The notes under the pieces are model-generated. The model had not been told where the DNA came from, ran no database searches, and saw nothing but the letters and a program-made list of their open reading frames with translations. From positions 1,003,558 to 1,067,557 of the forward strand of contig NZ_JBLFEP010000002.1 in assembly GCF_047345415.1 (NCBI RefSeq): a stretch of DNA of 64,000 nucleotides, read 5' to 3'. Source of the DNA: Maribacter_C sp947494565. Lineage in GTDB: Bacteria; Bacteroidota; Bacteroidia; Flavobacteriales; Flavobacteriaceae. The stretch's first letter is position 1, and every line of letters begins with the position of its first letter. Shown in pieces: positions 1 through 8,738 of this stretch. The position numbers and the translations under genes are program-made.

Positions 1-12
1 TTACAATGGTAT

Positions 13-342
13 TTATAGTTGTTCTTTGATTTTTACAAGTTCGGCCCGCACGCGCTGAAGTTTATCGATAATATCGAAATTGGTAAGGGTCTTTTGCTTG
101 CTTTCCTTTAGATGGGTCTTGGCCCCTTCGAGCGTGAAGCCACGTTCTTTTACGAGGTGATAGATAAGCTTGAGGTTTTTGATATCCTCAGGGGTGAATT
201 TTCGGTTGCCCTTGGCATTTTTTTTTGGCTTTAACGCATCGAACTCTTTTTCCCAAAAACGGATCAGCGATGTATTGACATCAAAAGCCCTGGCGACTTC
301 ACCAATACCGTAATAGCGTTTTTCGGGTAGCTCTACTTGCAT
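13..342 (-). CDS. MerR-family transcriptional regulator
   Basis: Small DNA-binding regulator of 109 residues. The N-terminal half carries a MerR-type winged helix (a YYGIGEVARAF helix followed by the SLIRFWEKEF helix), and residues 45-109 form a charged helix of the kind MerR proteins use for dimerisation. There is no recognisable effector domain or cysteine cluster, so the inducer cannot be guessed. Its ATG overlaps the stop of the upstream M23 peptidase gene by one base (TAATG), so the two are translationally coupled. This pair is common in Bacteroidota. The family call is firm; the target genes are unknown. Confidence 0.85.
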   Translation of the reverse strand: MQVELPEKRYYGIGEVARAFDVNTSLIRFWEKEFDALKPKKNAKGNRKFTPEDIKNLKLIYHLVKERGFTLEGAKTHLKESKQKTLTNFDIIDKLQRVRAELVKIKEQL

Positions 343-1319
343 TAGTCCAGCGATTGATTTTCTTGATTTGCGTATTTCAGCATGTTCTCGAATTCCTCGG
401 CGGTCAAACTGCCATAGTAGAAATTGATGGGATTGATCTTTTCCTTGTCCTTGAATACTTCATAGTGCAGGTGAGGCGCCTCCGATCGTCCGGTACTGCC
501 CACAAACCCGATCAAATCACCTCGTTTCACTTTTTGACCCCTCTTGACGTTGTACTTGCTCAAATGGGCATAAAGACTAAGATAGCCATAGCCATGATCG
601 ATTCGGATATGCTTTCCGTACCCAGAGGAATTATTATCGGCCCTGGTCACTTTGCCATCTCCTGAGGCATAGATGGGCGTACCCTTTGGCGCTGTGAAAT
701 CCATACCCCAATGCATTTTTCTTGCCTTAGTGAAGGGGTCGGAACGCCAACCATAACCTGAGGCCATTCGGGTGAGTTCATCATTGTTGATGGGCTGTAT
801 GGCCGGAATGGCAGCTAACAGTTTTTCTTTTTCAGCGGCCAATTTTGTAATCTCATCCAAAGACTTTGATTGAATGGTCATTTGTTTCTTGATGATATCC
901 AAACGTTTGGTCGTAGCAATGACCATTTCCGAATTGTTGAAACCTTCGAGTGATTTATAGCGGTTGATACCTCCAAACCCGGCACGACGTTGTTCTTCAG
1001 GTATCGGATTTGCTTCAAAGTAAAGCCTGTAAATATTATTGTCGCGGTCCTCGATATTGGCCAGTACATATTCGATTTGCTCCATTTTCCTGTTGAGCAG
1101 TTCAAACTGAAGTTCGTAGTTTTTCAGTTCGCGGGCCAGAGAAAGTTCTCTAGGCGTGTTGATCAAATTGGTGTTCAGAAGTAAAATCAATCCTAAAAGT
1201 CCAAAAAGCAAAGAGCCCAGAAAAAACAAAGCAATATTTCGATAGCGGCGCGATTTATTGGTCTCTATCTTTCGGTAAGAGAGCGTGTCCGGATCGTAAT
1301 AGTACTTTACTTTAGACAT
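342..1319 (-). CDS. M23-family metallopeptidase (murein hydrolase-like), membrane-anchored
   Basis: Predicted cell-wall peptidase of 325 residues that would cut peptide cross-links in peptidoglycan on the periplasmic side. One membrane segment (about 29-50) is followed by a helical coiled-coil region (55-170) and a C-terminal LytM/M23 domain (about 185-305). Zinc-site residues are visible: His203 and Asp207 in HWGMD, His252 in YAHL, and HLH at 283-285, so the enzyme should be active rather than a degenerate EnvC-like activator. It precedes the MerR gene in the same transcript and is divergent from alaS. Confidence 0.9.
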   Translation of the reverse strand: MSKVKYYYDPDTLSYRKIETNKSRRYRNIALFFLGSLLFGLLGLILLLNTNLINTPRELSLARELKNYELQFELLNRKMEQIEYVLANIEDRDNNIYRLYFEANPIPEEQRRAGFGGINRYKSLEGFNNSEMVIATTKRLDIIKKQMTIQSKSLDEITKLAAEKEKLLAAIPAIQPINNDELTRMASGYGWRSDPFTKARKMHWGMDFTAPKGTPIYASGDGKVTRADNNSSGYGKHIRIDHGYGYLSLYAHLSKYNVKRGQKVKRGDLIGFVGSTGRSEAPHLHYEVFKDKEKINPINFYYGSLTAEEFENMLKYANQENQSLD

Positions 1320-1342
1320 GAATGTATTTTATTCTATTTTTG
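1311..1342 (+). promoter_or_regulatory. Probable alaS promoter (Bacteroidota type)
   Basis: TATTTTTG at 1335-1342 matches the Bacteroidota -7 element TAnnTTTG, with TTTA 20 bases upstream at 1311-1314 as a -33 element. The start point would fall near 1350. That is downstream of the farthest possible in-frame ATG (1322) and supports the later alaS start at 1424. Inferred from motif only. Confidence 0.45.
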
Positions 1343-1423
1343 TGCATTCGTTTTAACAGAACAAACAAATATAAAAATTGTTTTGTACAAACCGTTAATT
1401 TTTGTCAAACCTTAGCATTTTCT

Positions 1424-4039
1424 ATGAATTCCAAAGAAATCAGGAAGCGGTTTTTGAACTTTTTCGAAGGGAAAGAACATAAGATCGTGGCCTCTGCGCC
1501 CATGGTCATCAAAGATGATCCCACCTTGATGTTCACCAATGCCGGAATGAACCAATTCAAGGAGTTTTTTCTTGGGAACACGAGTTCAAAACACAAGCGT
1601 ATCGCGGATAGCCAAAAGTGCCTTCGCGTAAGCGGAAAGCACAATGATCTGGAGGAGGTAGGCAAAGATACCTATCATCATACGATGTTCGAGATGCTGG
1701 GGAATTGGAGTTTTGGTGATTACTTTAAAAAAGAAGCCATAGCATGGGCCTGGGAGTTTCTCACCGAGGTCTGTGAAATCGATAAGGATAGTCTCTATGT
1801 TTCCGTTTTTGAAGGAAGTGATGATGCCGATGATCTAGCAATGGATTCGGAAGCTTTTGATTTATGGAAGGCCATCGTGCCCGAAGACCGCATCATCATG
1901 GGCAATAAAAAGGACAACTTTTGGGAGATGGGTGATCAGGGCCCATGCGGACCTTGTTCGGAAATACATGTCGATATTCGTTCGAAGGAAGAAAAGGCCA
2001 AAGTACCTGGAGCTTCTTTGGTGAACGAAGACCATCCGTTGGTTGTTGAGATATGGAACCTGGTCTTCATGCAATACAACAGAAAGGCGGACGGAAAGTT
2101 GGAAACCTTGCCTGCAAGGCACGTCGATACCGGAATGGGTTTCGAACGACTTTGTATGGTGCTACAAAATGTGGAATCGAACTACGACACGGATGTTTTT
2201 ACCCCGATAATTCGTGAAATAGAGACGATCACGAATTCGAAATACGGCCAAGCCGAGGATACCGATATCGCGATTCGGGTTATCGCAGACCATATCAGGG
2301 CGGTCTCCTTTTCTATTGCGGATGGTCAACTGCCCAGCAATACTGGGGCGGGATATGTGATTCGCAGAATTTTACGGAGGGCCATACGTTACGGATTCAC
2401 TTTTTTGGATACAAAAGGGCCATTCATGTTTCGTTTGGTCAGAGTGCTGACCGATACTATGGGCGATGCCTTTGCAGAGTTAAAGGAGCAGCACCAACTT
2501 ATCGAGAACGTTATCAAGGAAGAGGAGCATTCGTTCTTGAAAACCTTGGAACAAGGGTTGGTGTTGTTAGATAGCGTTATTGTCAATACCCAAGGGAAAC
2601 TGGTAGATGGCCGAAAAGCATTTGAACTCTACGACACCTATGGTTTTCCGATCGATCTTACCGCTTTGATTTTGCAAGAAAAGGGGTATGAATTGGACGA
2701 AAGCGGTTTTAAGACCGCAATGCAGGAGCAAAAAAGCCGATCGAAATCGGCGTCTCAAATTTCTAAGGAGGATTGGATCGTTCTTCTTGACGATGTGGAG
2801 CAAGAATTTGTTGGGTATGATGTCTTGGAAGCTGATGTGACCCTCGTAAAGTATCGGAAAGTGACTTCTAAAAAAGATGGAGAACACTATCAAATGGTAT
2901 TCAATTTGACCCCGTTTTATGCTGAAGGCGGTGGTCAGGTCGGTGACAAGGGCTATTTGGAATCCCCAAATGGTGATGTCGTCTATATCATCGATACCAA
3001 GAAGGAGAACAATGAGGTCGTTCACTTTTCAAAGAACCTTCCCAAGAAGACAGGCGAGACCTTTAAAGCTTCCGTAGATAAAAAACAACGTTGGCGAACC
3101 GAGGCGAACCATACAGCTACACACTTGCTGCACCAAGCGTTGCGAGAGGTTCTTGGAACCCATGTAGAGCAAAAAGGGTCGGCTGTACATTCGAAATACC
3201 TGCGTTTCGATTTTTCGCACTATGCTAAACTGACTGTTGACGAGTTACGGGAGGTAGAGAACTTCGTCAATGCGCGAATTGCGGGTCAATTGCCTTTTGA
3301 GGAAAACAGGAGTGTTCCTATGAAAGAGGCCTTGGCGCAAGGGGCCATGGCTTTATTCGGGGAAAAATATGGAGACGCTGTGCGCACCGTTCGTTTTGGT
3401 CAGTCTATTGAACTCTGCGGAGGTACACATGTAAAAAATACCGCTGACATATGGCATTTTAAAATCCGGTCGGAAGGAGCAGTAGCAGCCGGGATCCGTA
3501 GAATCGAGGCCATAACCTCCGATGCGGTAAAGGATTTCTATTTTGAGAACAATCGTGTGTTGTATGAAATAAAAGACCTGTTGAATAACGCACAAGATCC
3601 GCTGAAAGCCGTTACTTCATTGCAAGAAGAAAACATCAAGCTCAAGAAAGAGGTAGAGCAGTTACTAAAGGACAAGGCGAAGAACCTAAAAGGAGATTTG
3701 GTAAACGAACTGGAAGATTGCAACGGGATTCAATTTTTGGCCAAGAAGGTGGATTTGGATGCTGGTGGAATCAAAGACCTTTGCTTTGAGATGGGGCAGA
3801 ATAGAAACGACCTGTTTTTGCTCTTTGCGACCGAACAGAACGGAAAAGCCCTATTGTCTTGTTACATTTCCAAGGAAGTGGTAGCCGCTAAAGAGTTGAA
3901 TGCCGGCACCATAGTTCGAGAACTGGGCAAGTTCATTCAAGGTGGAGGTGGAGGACAGCCTTTTTTTGCTACCGCGGGAGGTAAGAATCCCGGTGGTATT
4001 GCCGAGGCCTTGTATAAGGTAAAAGAATATCTTCAATAA
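1424..4039 (+). CDS. alaS: Alanine--tRNA ligase
   Basis: Charges tRNA-Ala with alanine in the cytosol. At 871 residues it is full length for the bacterial family. The class II catalytic core comes first, then the editing domain with the zinc-binding HTATH motif (about residues 562-566) and CGGTH (about 664-668), then the C-terminal DHHA1/coiled-coil part ending in a glycine-rich GGGGGQP segment. The frame stays open upstream to an ATG at 1322. The start at MNSKEIRKRF is preferred because it matches where the family begins and because the likely transcription start lies near 1350. It is divergent from the M23 gene. Confidence 0.97.
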   Translation: MNSKEIRKRFLNFFEGKEHKIVASAPMVIKDDPTLMFTNAGMNQFKEFFLGNTSSKHKRIADSQKCLRVSGKHNDLEEVGKDTYHHTMFEMLGNWSFGDYFKKEAIAWAWEFLTEVCEIDKDSLYVSVFEGSDDADDLAMDSEAFDLWKAIVPEDRIIMGNKKDNFWEMGDQGPCGPCSEIHVDIRSKEEKAKVPGASLVNEDHPLVVEIWNLVFMQYNRKADGKLETLPARHVDTGMGFERLCMVLQNVESNYDTDVFTPIIREIETITNSKYGQAEDTDIAIRVIADHIRAVSFSIADGQLPSNTGAGYVIRRILRRAIRYGFTFLDTKGPFMFRLVRVLTDTMGDAFAELKEQHQLIENVIKEEEHSFLKTLEQGLVLLDSVIVNTQGKLVDGRKAFELYDTYGFPIDLTALILQEKGYELDESGFKTAMQEQKSRSKSASQISKEDWIVLLDDVEQEFVGYDVLEADVTLVKYRKVTSKKDGEHYQMVFNLTPFYAEGGGQVGDKGYLESPNGDVVYIIDTKKENNEVVHFSKNLPKKTGETFKASVDKKQRWRTEANHTATHLLHQALREVLGTHVEQKGSAVHSKYLRFDFSHYAKLTVDELREVENFVNARIAGQLPFEENRSVPMKEALAQGAMALFGEKYGDAVRTVRFGQSIELCGGTHVKNTADIWHFKIRSEGAVAAGIRRIEAITSDAVKDFYFENNRVLYEIKDLLNNAQDPLKAVTSLQEENIKLKKEVEQLLKDKAKNLKGDLVNELEDCNGIQFLAKKVDLDAGGIKDLCFEMGQNRNDLFLLFATEQNGKALLSCYISKEVVAAKELNAGTIVRELGKFIQGGGGGQPFFATAGGKNPGGIAEALYKVKEYLQ

Positions 4040-4073
4040 GACTTGGGATTTTTGAGTCCTAGAAGGTGCTCGT

Positions 4074-4898
4074 TTATTCGTTCCAAACCGAAGTTTTAAG
4101 CCACGAAATGGCATCTTCGAGGTATGGGAGGTAATTACAGGGTTCCCCATGGGTCAAACCTGTGGCTTGTACCAAAGTGACATCACTACCGACACTTAAG
4201 GATTGTTCAACATAGGTTTCGGTATTGGTATATGGGAACAATTCATCCAATTCACCCTGGATCGCATATATAGGAATTTCCGTTCTTTGAAGAAGCCCGT
4301 TTTCATAGGATAGGCCATATGCCGTAGCCATGGGTATTCCGGCCGAAAACAGTTCGGGGTATTCGTCCGATAAAAACCAACTCCCATTGCCTCCATCACT
4401 GTATCCGGTGACAACCACCCTTTCCGAGTCGACCTGTAGATATTTTAGCGCAAAATCAACGAGATTGACGACCTGCCACTGGTTCAACGCATCATACCAT
4501 AGGAGGCCCTTCGAATTCGGACTTAAGATATATGCCTTCATGTCTTTCAAGGCGGGTTCTATCAAACAAGCCGTTCCCTTATGTGCATCCGCTCTTAGCG
4601 TAAGGGCCCCACCATGAAGATTTACGAAGAGCGGAACAGTTTCATTATCCAATACTTCAGGGGCAATGATCCGGAAATCCCAGGTTTGATTGTTCGCAAT
4701 ACGAATTGAAAAATCATTAATGCCCGTTTCAATAGTAAGCTTGGCGAATTCTTCTTCAATTTCTTCAATGGTCAGCGGTGGAAATTCCACAGTTTCAGGA
4801 ATAGGCACCGTCTTATTCTCCAAAAAGCTATCACTGCAGCCAAGAAGGAGTACGCCGAGATAGGCTAAAAATAGCAGTACTTTTACGTTTTGCTTCAT
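4074..4898 (-). CDS. Secreted alpha/beta-hydrolase lipoprotein (PHB-depolymerase/esterase-like)
   Basis: Predicted esterase of 274 residues. An N-terminal signal peptide ends in a lipobox (LLLGCSDS, Cys21). The fold is alpha/beta-hydrolase with the nucleophile elbow GYSDGGNGSW (Ser about 168) and a late HGEP histidine, as in the LpqC/feruloyl esterase-PHB depolymerase group. The oxyanion strand reads FVNLHGG. It has no obvious polysaccharide locus beside it, so the substrate is unknown. It converges on alaS, leaving 34 bp between the two stops. Confidence 0.75.
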   Translation of the reverse strand: MKQNVKVLLFLAYLGVLLLGCSDSFLENKTVPIPETVEFPPLTIEEIEEEFAKLTIETGINDFSIRIANNQTWDFRIIAPEVLDNETVPLFVNLHGGALTLRADAHKGTACLIEPALKDMKAYILSPNSKGLLWYDALNQWQVVNLVDFALKYLQVDSERVVVTGYSDGGNGSWFLSDEYPELFSAGIPMATAYGLSYENGLLQRTEIPIYAIQGELDELFPYTNTETYVEQSLSVGSDVTLVQATGLTHGEPCNYLPYLEDAISWLKTSVWNE

Positions 4899-5045
4899 AG
4901 GTTGATCGGTGTTGAATGTAGTGAAGATACAATATTCTATCCTAGTGTGTTAGTAGGGAATGTTAATTTAAAAACGGCCATACGCCTATGAATACTCCAT
5001 AATGAAGATTAAGTTTGTATTTTTCAAGAAGCAGTTTTCATAGCG

Positions 5046-6011
5046 ATGAAATTACAGACCACCATACCGTTGAAACCGGTCATTACTCAGATTGATTATA
5101 CGAGCGCTATAGTGCTACTGGGGTCCTGTTTTTCCGAAAACATGGGATGCAAATTGGAGTATTTCAAATTTCAGTTGTTGCAAAACCCATTCGGAATTCT
5201 GTTTCATCCGCTAGCCATTGAAAAGTTGATTGCAAAAGCCGTTCAAAAGAAAGCATTTTCAGAGGAGGATATTTTCTTTTTAAATGAGCGCTGGCATTGC
5301 TTTGATGCGCATTCCGAATTGAGTGACCCGTCTCCAGAAAAATTACTTCAAAAACTAAATCAGGGTCTTCAGGAAACGAATCAGCAAATCAACAGATCAA
5401 CCCATATCATTATTACACTTGGAACAGCATGGGTGTATCGAAAAAAGGAATCCAACTCGATTGTGGCAAATTGCCATAAAGTTCCGCAACAGGAGTTTTC
5501 AAAAGAGTTGTTAAACGTTGAGGAAATTCGGAAGGGTTTAGAAAACATTGTGAACTTGATAGGTTCACTTAATGAAAAAGCGCAAGTAATTTTTACCATT
5601 TCTCCTGTTAGACATCTAAAGGATGGGTTTGTGGAAAACCAAAGAAGCAAGGCGCACTTAATAACGGCAATTCATGATTTCCTGTCATTTCGAGCGCAGA
5701 CGAGCAACTGTACCTATTTCCCATCGTACGAAATCCAAATGGACGAACTTAGAGACTATCGGTTTTATGAAGCTGATATGATTCACCCGAACCAACTAGC
5801 TATCGATTATATTTGGGAAAAGTTCAAAACAGTTTGGATTTCCCAAGAAGTATATCCGCTTATGAACAAGGTGGAGGCCGTTCAAAAAGGACTAGAGCAC
5901 CGGCCTTTTAATCCCGATTCCGAACAGCATCAACAGTTTTTGAAGTCTTTGAACGAGAAAATTAAGTATCTTCAAGACCGGTATTTCCATATGAAATTTA
6001 TAACTACCTAA
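5046..6011 (+). CDS. GSCFA domain-containing protein
   Basis: Protein of 321 residues named for the GSCFS motif seen here at residues 26-30 (LLGSCFSENMG). The GSCFA family resembles SGNH/GDSL hydrolases: the motif serine would be the nucleophile, and the late D-x-x-H segment (EADMIHPNQLA) would supply Asp and His. No signal peptide is visible, so it is probably cytosolic. Substrate and pathway are not known. It stands alone between a leftward esterase and the DUF4230 gene. Confidence 0.85.
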   Translation: MKLQTTIPLKPVITQIDYTSAIVLLGSCFSENMGCKLEYFKFQLLQNPFGILFHPLAIEKLIAKAVQKKAFSEEDIFFLNERWHCFDAHSELSDPSPEKLLQKLNQGLQETNQQINRSTHIIITLGTAWVYRKKESNSIVANCHKVPQQEFSKELLNVEEIRKGLENIVNLIGSLNEKAQVIFTISPVRHLKDGFVENQRSKAHLITAIHDFLSFRAQTSNCTYFPSYEIQMDELRDYRFYEADMIHPNQLAIDYIWEKFKTVWISQEVYPLMNKVEAVQKGLEHRPFNPDSEQHQQFLKSLNEKIKYLQDRYFHMKFITT

Positions 6012-6078
6012 AGGCAAACAGGCGCGTGACTTAAGATAGGCCTCATGTCCATTACAGTATAGATAAACCCCCTAGCGT

Positions 6079-6690
6079 ATGAAAAAAGTAGTAGCTGGTA
6101 TGCTGATTACCTTGTCAGGAGTCCTCATTTTCCGTTCTTGCGCAGCCGATAAAAAGCAGGAATCCATCCTTCAAGAGAATACCATGCTGATTCAACAGCA
6201 AATTTCGAATGTTTCGAAGCTGATCGTTACGGAAGGTCATTTTGCGGAAGTATACAACTACAAAGATTCACAAGAATTATTCGGGCCGCTGATTACCGCG
6301 GACAAAAAGGCCTTGGTCGTTGTCAATGCCGAAGTAGCTATCGCCTATGATTTGAGCCAAATCGATTTCGTGGTAGACGAGGTGAATAGAACACTTTATG
6401 TAAAGAGCATTCCAGAACCCGAAATCAAGATCAGTCCCGATTTTGAATACTATGATGTGACTGCCGATTATCTAAATCCTTTTGGTGCTTCCGATTACAA
6501 TAAGATCAAGAAGAATATCAATGCTTCTTTATTAAAAAAAATCGAAGCTTCAAACCTAAAAGGGAATGCCCAAAACCGTCTGTTGAGCGAGCTTCAAAAG
6601 TTTTATGTGTTGACAAATTCCTTGAATTGGACATTGGTTTATAAAGATCAACCCATCGATAATTTCGAGAAACTCCAGTTCAGGGATTGA
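6079..6690 (+). CDS. DUF4230 domain-containing protein
   Basis: Secreted or membrane-anchored protein of 203 residues. The N-terminus (MKKVVAGMLITLSGVLIFRSCA) is a hydrophobic anchor or lipobox-like signal. The body matches the DUF4230 pattern: a helical stretch, then strands around KALVVVNAEVAIAYDLSQI and a C-terminal alpha-helical end. The function of the family is unknown. Its last 11 bases overlap the 3' end of the convergent esterase gene at 6680. Confidence 0.75.
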   Translation: MKKVVAGMLITLSGVLIFRSCAADKKQESILQENTMLIQQQISNVSKLIVTEGHFAEVYNYKDSQELFGPLITADKKALVVVNAEVAIAYDLSQIDFVVDEVNRTLYVKSIPEPEIKISPDFEYYDVTADYLNPFGASDYNKIKKNINASLLKKIEASNLKGNAQNRLLSELQKFYVLTNSLNWTLVYKDQPIDNFEKLQFRD

Positions 6691-7954
6691 TGTTGAACAT
6701 CTTATGGGCCCATATGAGATACTGTTCCCAATCATACTCCGTTACATCATGCTTTCCGGCTCTTAAGTGATAAGCGACTGTGTTTTGTATCGGTTGTTGT
6801 ATTTCGGGTAGTTGCGCTTCCGAAATTCCCTTTTTATGAAATAGTTCGTATACTTTTGACGTATGGTATGCCGATAAAAACTCCCCTTGGGGGTCTGCCC
6901 ACTGGTCTTCTTTGGCACTGGCCACATATAAGGGTCTTGGGGCGACGAGCGCGAGCAAGAGGTGTTGATCCACCGGTAGGGCTTCTTCGTTGTTGTTGTA
7001 CCCCTTGAAATTATGACAAAACCAATGTGGAAATTGGGTGTTGATAACGTTGATGGTCTCTCCGAATCTACGTTTGGACAGCGCCGCTCCGCCACAACCT
7101 GAATTATTGCTGATTGCGCCTGCGAACCTTTGGTCACTTGCCGCCGCCCATAACGCCGCCTTGCCCAGACGGGAATGGCCGAACACGATTACTTTTGTCG
7201 GATCGATAGCGTCATCCGTAAGTAGGTAATCAAGAGCCTTGCTATACCCAAAGGCCCAAGCCGAAAGACTTCCCCATTCGTCACGTTTCGGTCGCTCTTG
7301 TCCTTTTTCGTAAAACAGCGCATGAATACCGTCGTTCATATCACTCTTGTCTGGGTCAATTTCCCCGTAATAGATTGTCGCCAAACCAAAACCTTTTTCG
7401 ATGATGTTGTCAACCGCCCAACGGTGGGCCCTACCCCCTCGAGAGGCTGCAGTAAGTTTGTGATTGTCGATGTTTAGCGACGCGTTGTTCATTGACCAGG
7501 CGTTGGATATCAATACCTCGTCCTCCGCTGTGACGGTGTGATTTCCATGAAAATTATAGCCTAAAAAAATAGGAATGTAAGACACTCCTTTAGGCAGATA
7601 AATGAGCAGGGTAAAGCGAATCGATTTTCCATTCTTCAGAAGTGTAATTTCGACCTGCTTTCTCAGGGCTTTTCCGCCCAAGGCGTTATTGCCTTCCTCC
7701 AGAGTCTTGAAAGTGACCTTATCAAGCGGCCCGGGGACCTTACCATATACTTTTCTTTCGAAGAATTCATAAACTTCAGGCCTCCGTTTGGTATCCCATT
7801 CCTGGGGAATACTGATTCGCTCCCCAGAAAAAGTGGTTAGGGGCTCTGGCACCTTGAATTCAGGTACTTCGGTTTCTTCATAATTGATATCGAATTGGGC
7901 AGATGACATAGCGCAGAGAAAAAAGGCGATTGAACATTGAACGAACACTTTCAT
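6680..7954 (-). CDS. CE15-like glucuronoyl esterase / acetylxylan esterase-like hydrolase
   Basis: Predicted secreted carbohydrate esterase of 424 residues. After a signal peptide (start taken at MKVFVQCSIAF; two further in-frame starts lie up to 7975) comes an alpha/beta-hydrolase with the nucleophile motif GHSRLGKAALW (Ser near 257). This is followed by the characteristic GCGGAALSKRRFGE and HWFCHNFK segments and a late HVDTEYD-like histidine region (GKHDVTEYD). CE15 enzymes cleave ester bonds between glucuronic acid and lignin or other alcohols. No polysaccharide-utilisation genes adjoin it, so the natural substrate is open. Confidence 0.8.
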   Translation of the reverse strand: MKVFVQCSIAFFLCAMSSAQFDINYEETEVPEFKVPEPLTTFSGERISIPQEWDTKRRPEVYEFFERKVYGKVPGPLDKVTFKTLEEGNNALGGKALRKQVEITLLKNGKSIRFTLLIYLPKGVSYIPIFLGYNFHGNHTVTAEDEVLISNAWSMNNASLNIDNHKLTAASRGGRAHRWAVDNIIEKGFGLATIYYGEIDPDKSDMNDGIHALFYEKGQERPKRDEWGSLSAWAFGYSKALDYLLTDDAIDPTKVIVFGHSRLGKAALWAAASDQRFAGAISNNSGCGGAALSKRRFGETINVINTQFPHWFCHNFKGYNNNEEALPVDQHLLLALVAPRPLYVASAKEDQWADPQGEFLSAYHTSKVYELFHKKGISEAQLPEIQQPIQNTVAYHLRAGKHDVTEYDWEQYLIWAHKMFNINP

Positions 7955-8096
7955 GTACATGATTTTGAGTCCCATTAAAATACTGTTTTTCCTCGAATTA
8001 CCGGTATGGAATGGGCGATTACCCTAAAATCGAAACGGTGTTACCCGTACAGTCGCTGAATTGTAGTACATTCATGGGGAATCAAAACCACAACCC

Positions 8097-8729
8097 ATGG
8101 AAACAACCAACCACAGAAGAAATTTCATCAAGACAGGGAGCCTTTTCGGGGCCGGTCTGTTACTACCCCAAATGTACTTCGCCAGTTCGCCAATGTCCAA
8201 CTTGAGTGAGGGCATGCATATATTCGGTAAACGAGAAGGTTTTACGGATCAAATCAGCATTTTGGTCTCTATGATGGACTGGATGCGTTTTACGGTCTTG
8301 CGCTCAGTCAAAGGCATGTCACAGAAAGAACTTGACTTTCTCTTGGACGAGGAATCAAATTCCATAGGAGCGATGCTGATGCATCTGGCGGCTACGGAAC
8401 GTTTTTACCAAATACATACGTTTGAAGGCCGAAAATGGGGTGATTTCGATAAAGCGGATACGGACATTTGGAATGTCGGTAGTCGCTTGGGGGATCGTGC
8501 CCGAAAGGAGCTAAGGGGTAATCCGCTGTCCTTTTATACCGATAAACTCGAAATGGTTCGTGAAAACACCAAAGAAGTATTGAAAAAGAGAGATGATAGT
8601 TGGTTGATGGAATCTACGGAGTTTTTTGCGAATGAACCTACAAACAATTATTGCAAATGGTTTCATGTAGTGGAACATGAATCGAACCACAATGGGCAAA
8701 TAAAATATATCAAGAGCAGGATGGCCTAG
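8097..8729 (+). CDS. DinB-family protein with Tat-like signal
   Basis: Protein of 210 residues with an N-terminal twin-arginine-like signal (RRNFIK at 7-12, followed by GSLFGAGLLLP). The body is a four-helix DinB/DUF664 bundle. The family's metal-site histidines are plausible at the AAT-E-R-F helix start (LMHLAATERF) and in the C-terminal FHVVEHESNHNGQI segment. DinB-like proteins are usually thiol-dependent metalloenzymes. Export through Tat fits a metal-loaded cargo. Substrate unknown. Confidence 0.75.
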   Translation: METTNHRRNFIKTGSLFGAGLLLPQMYFASSPMSNLSEGMHIFGKREGFTDQISILVSMMDWMRFTVLRSVKGMSQKELDFLLDEESNSIGAMLMHLAATERFYQIHTFEGRKWGDFDKADTDIWNVGSRLGDRARKELRGNPLSFYTDKLEMVRENTKEVLKKRDDSWLMESTEFFANEPTNNYCKWFHVVEHESNHNGQIKYIKSRMA

Positions 8730-8738
8730 GCGTAGCGA

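Noticed and set aside
1322..1423. 34-codon N-terminal extension of alaS
   Set aside because: The extension has no family match and starts upstream of the likely transcription start.
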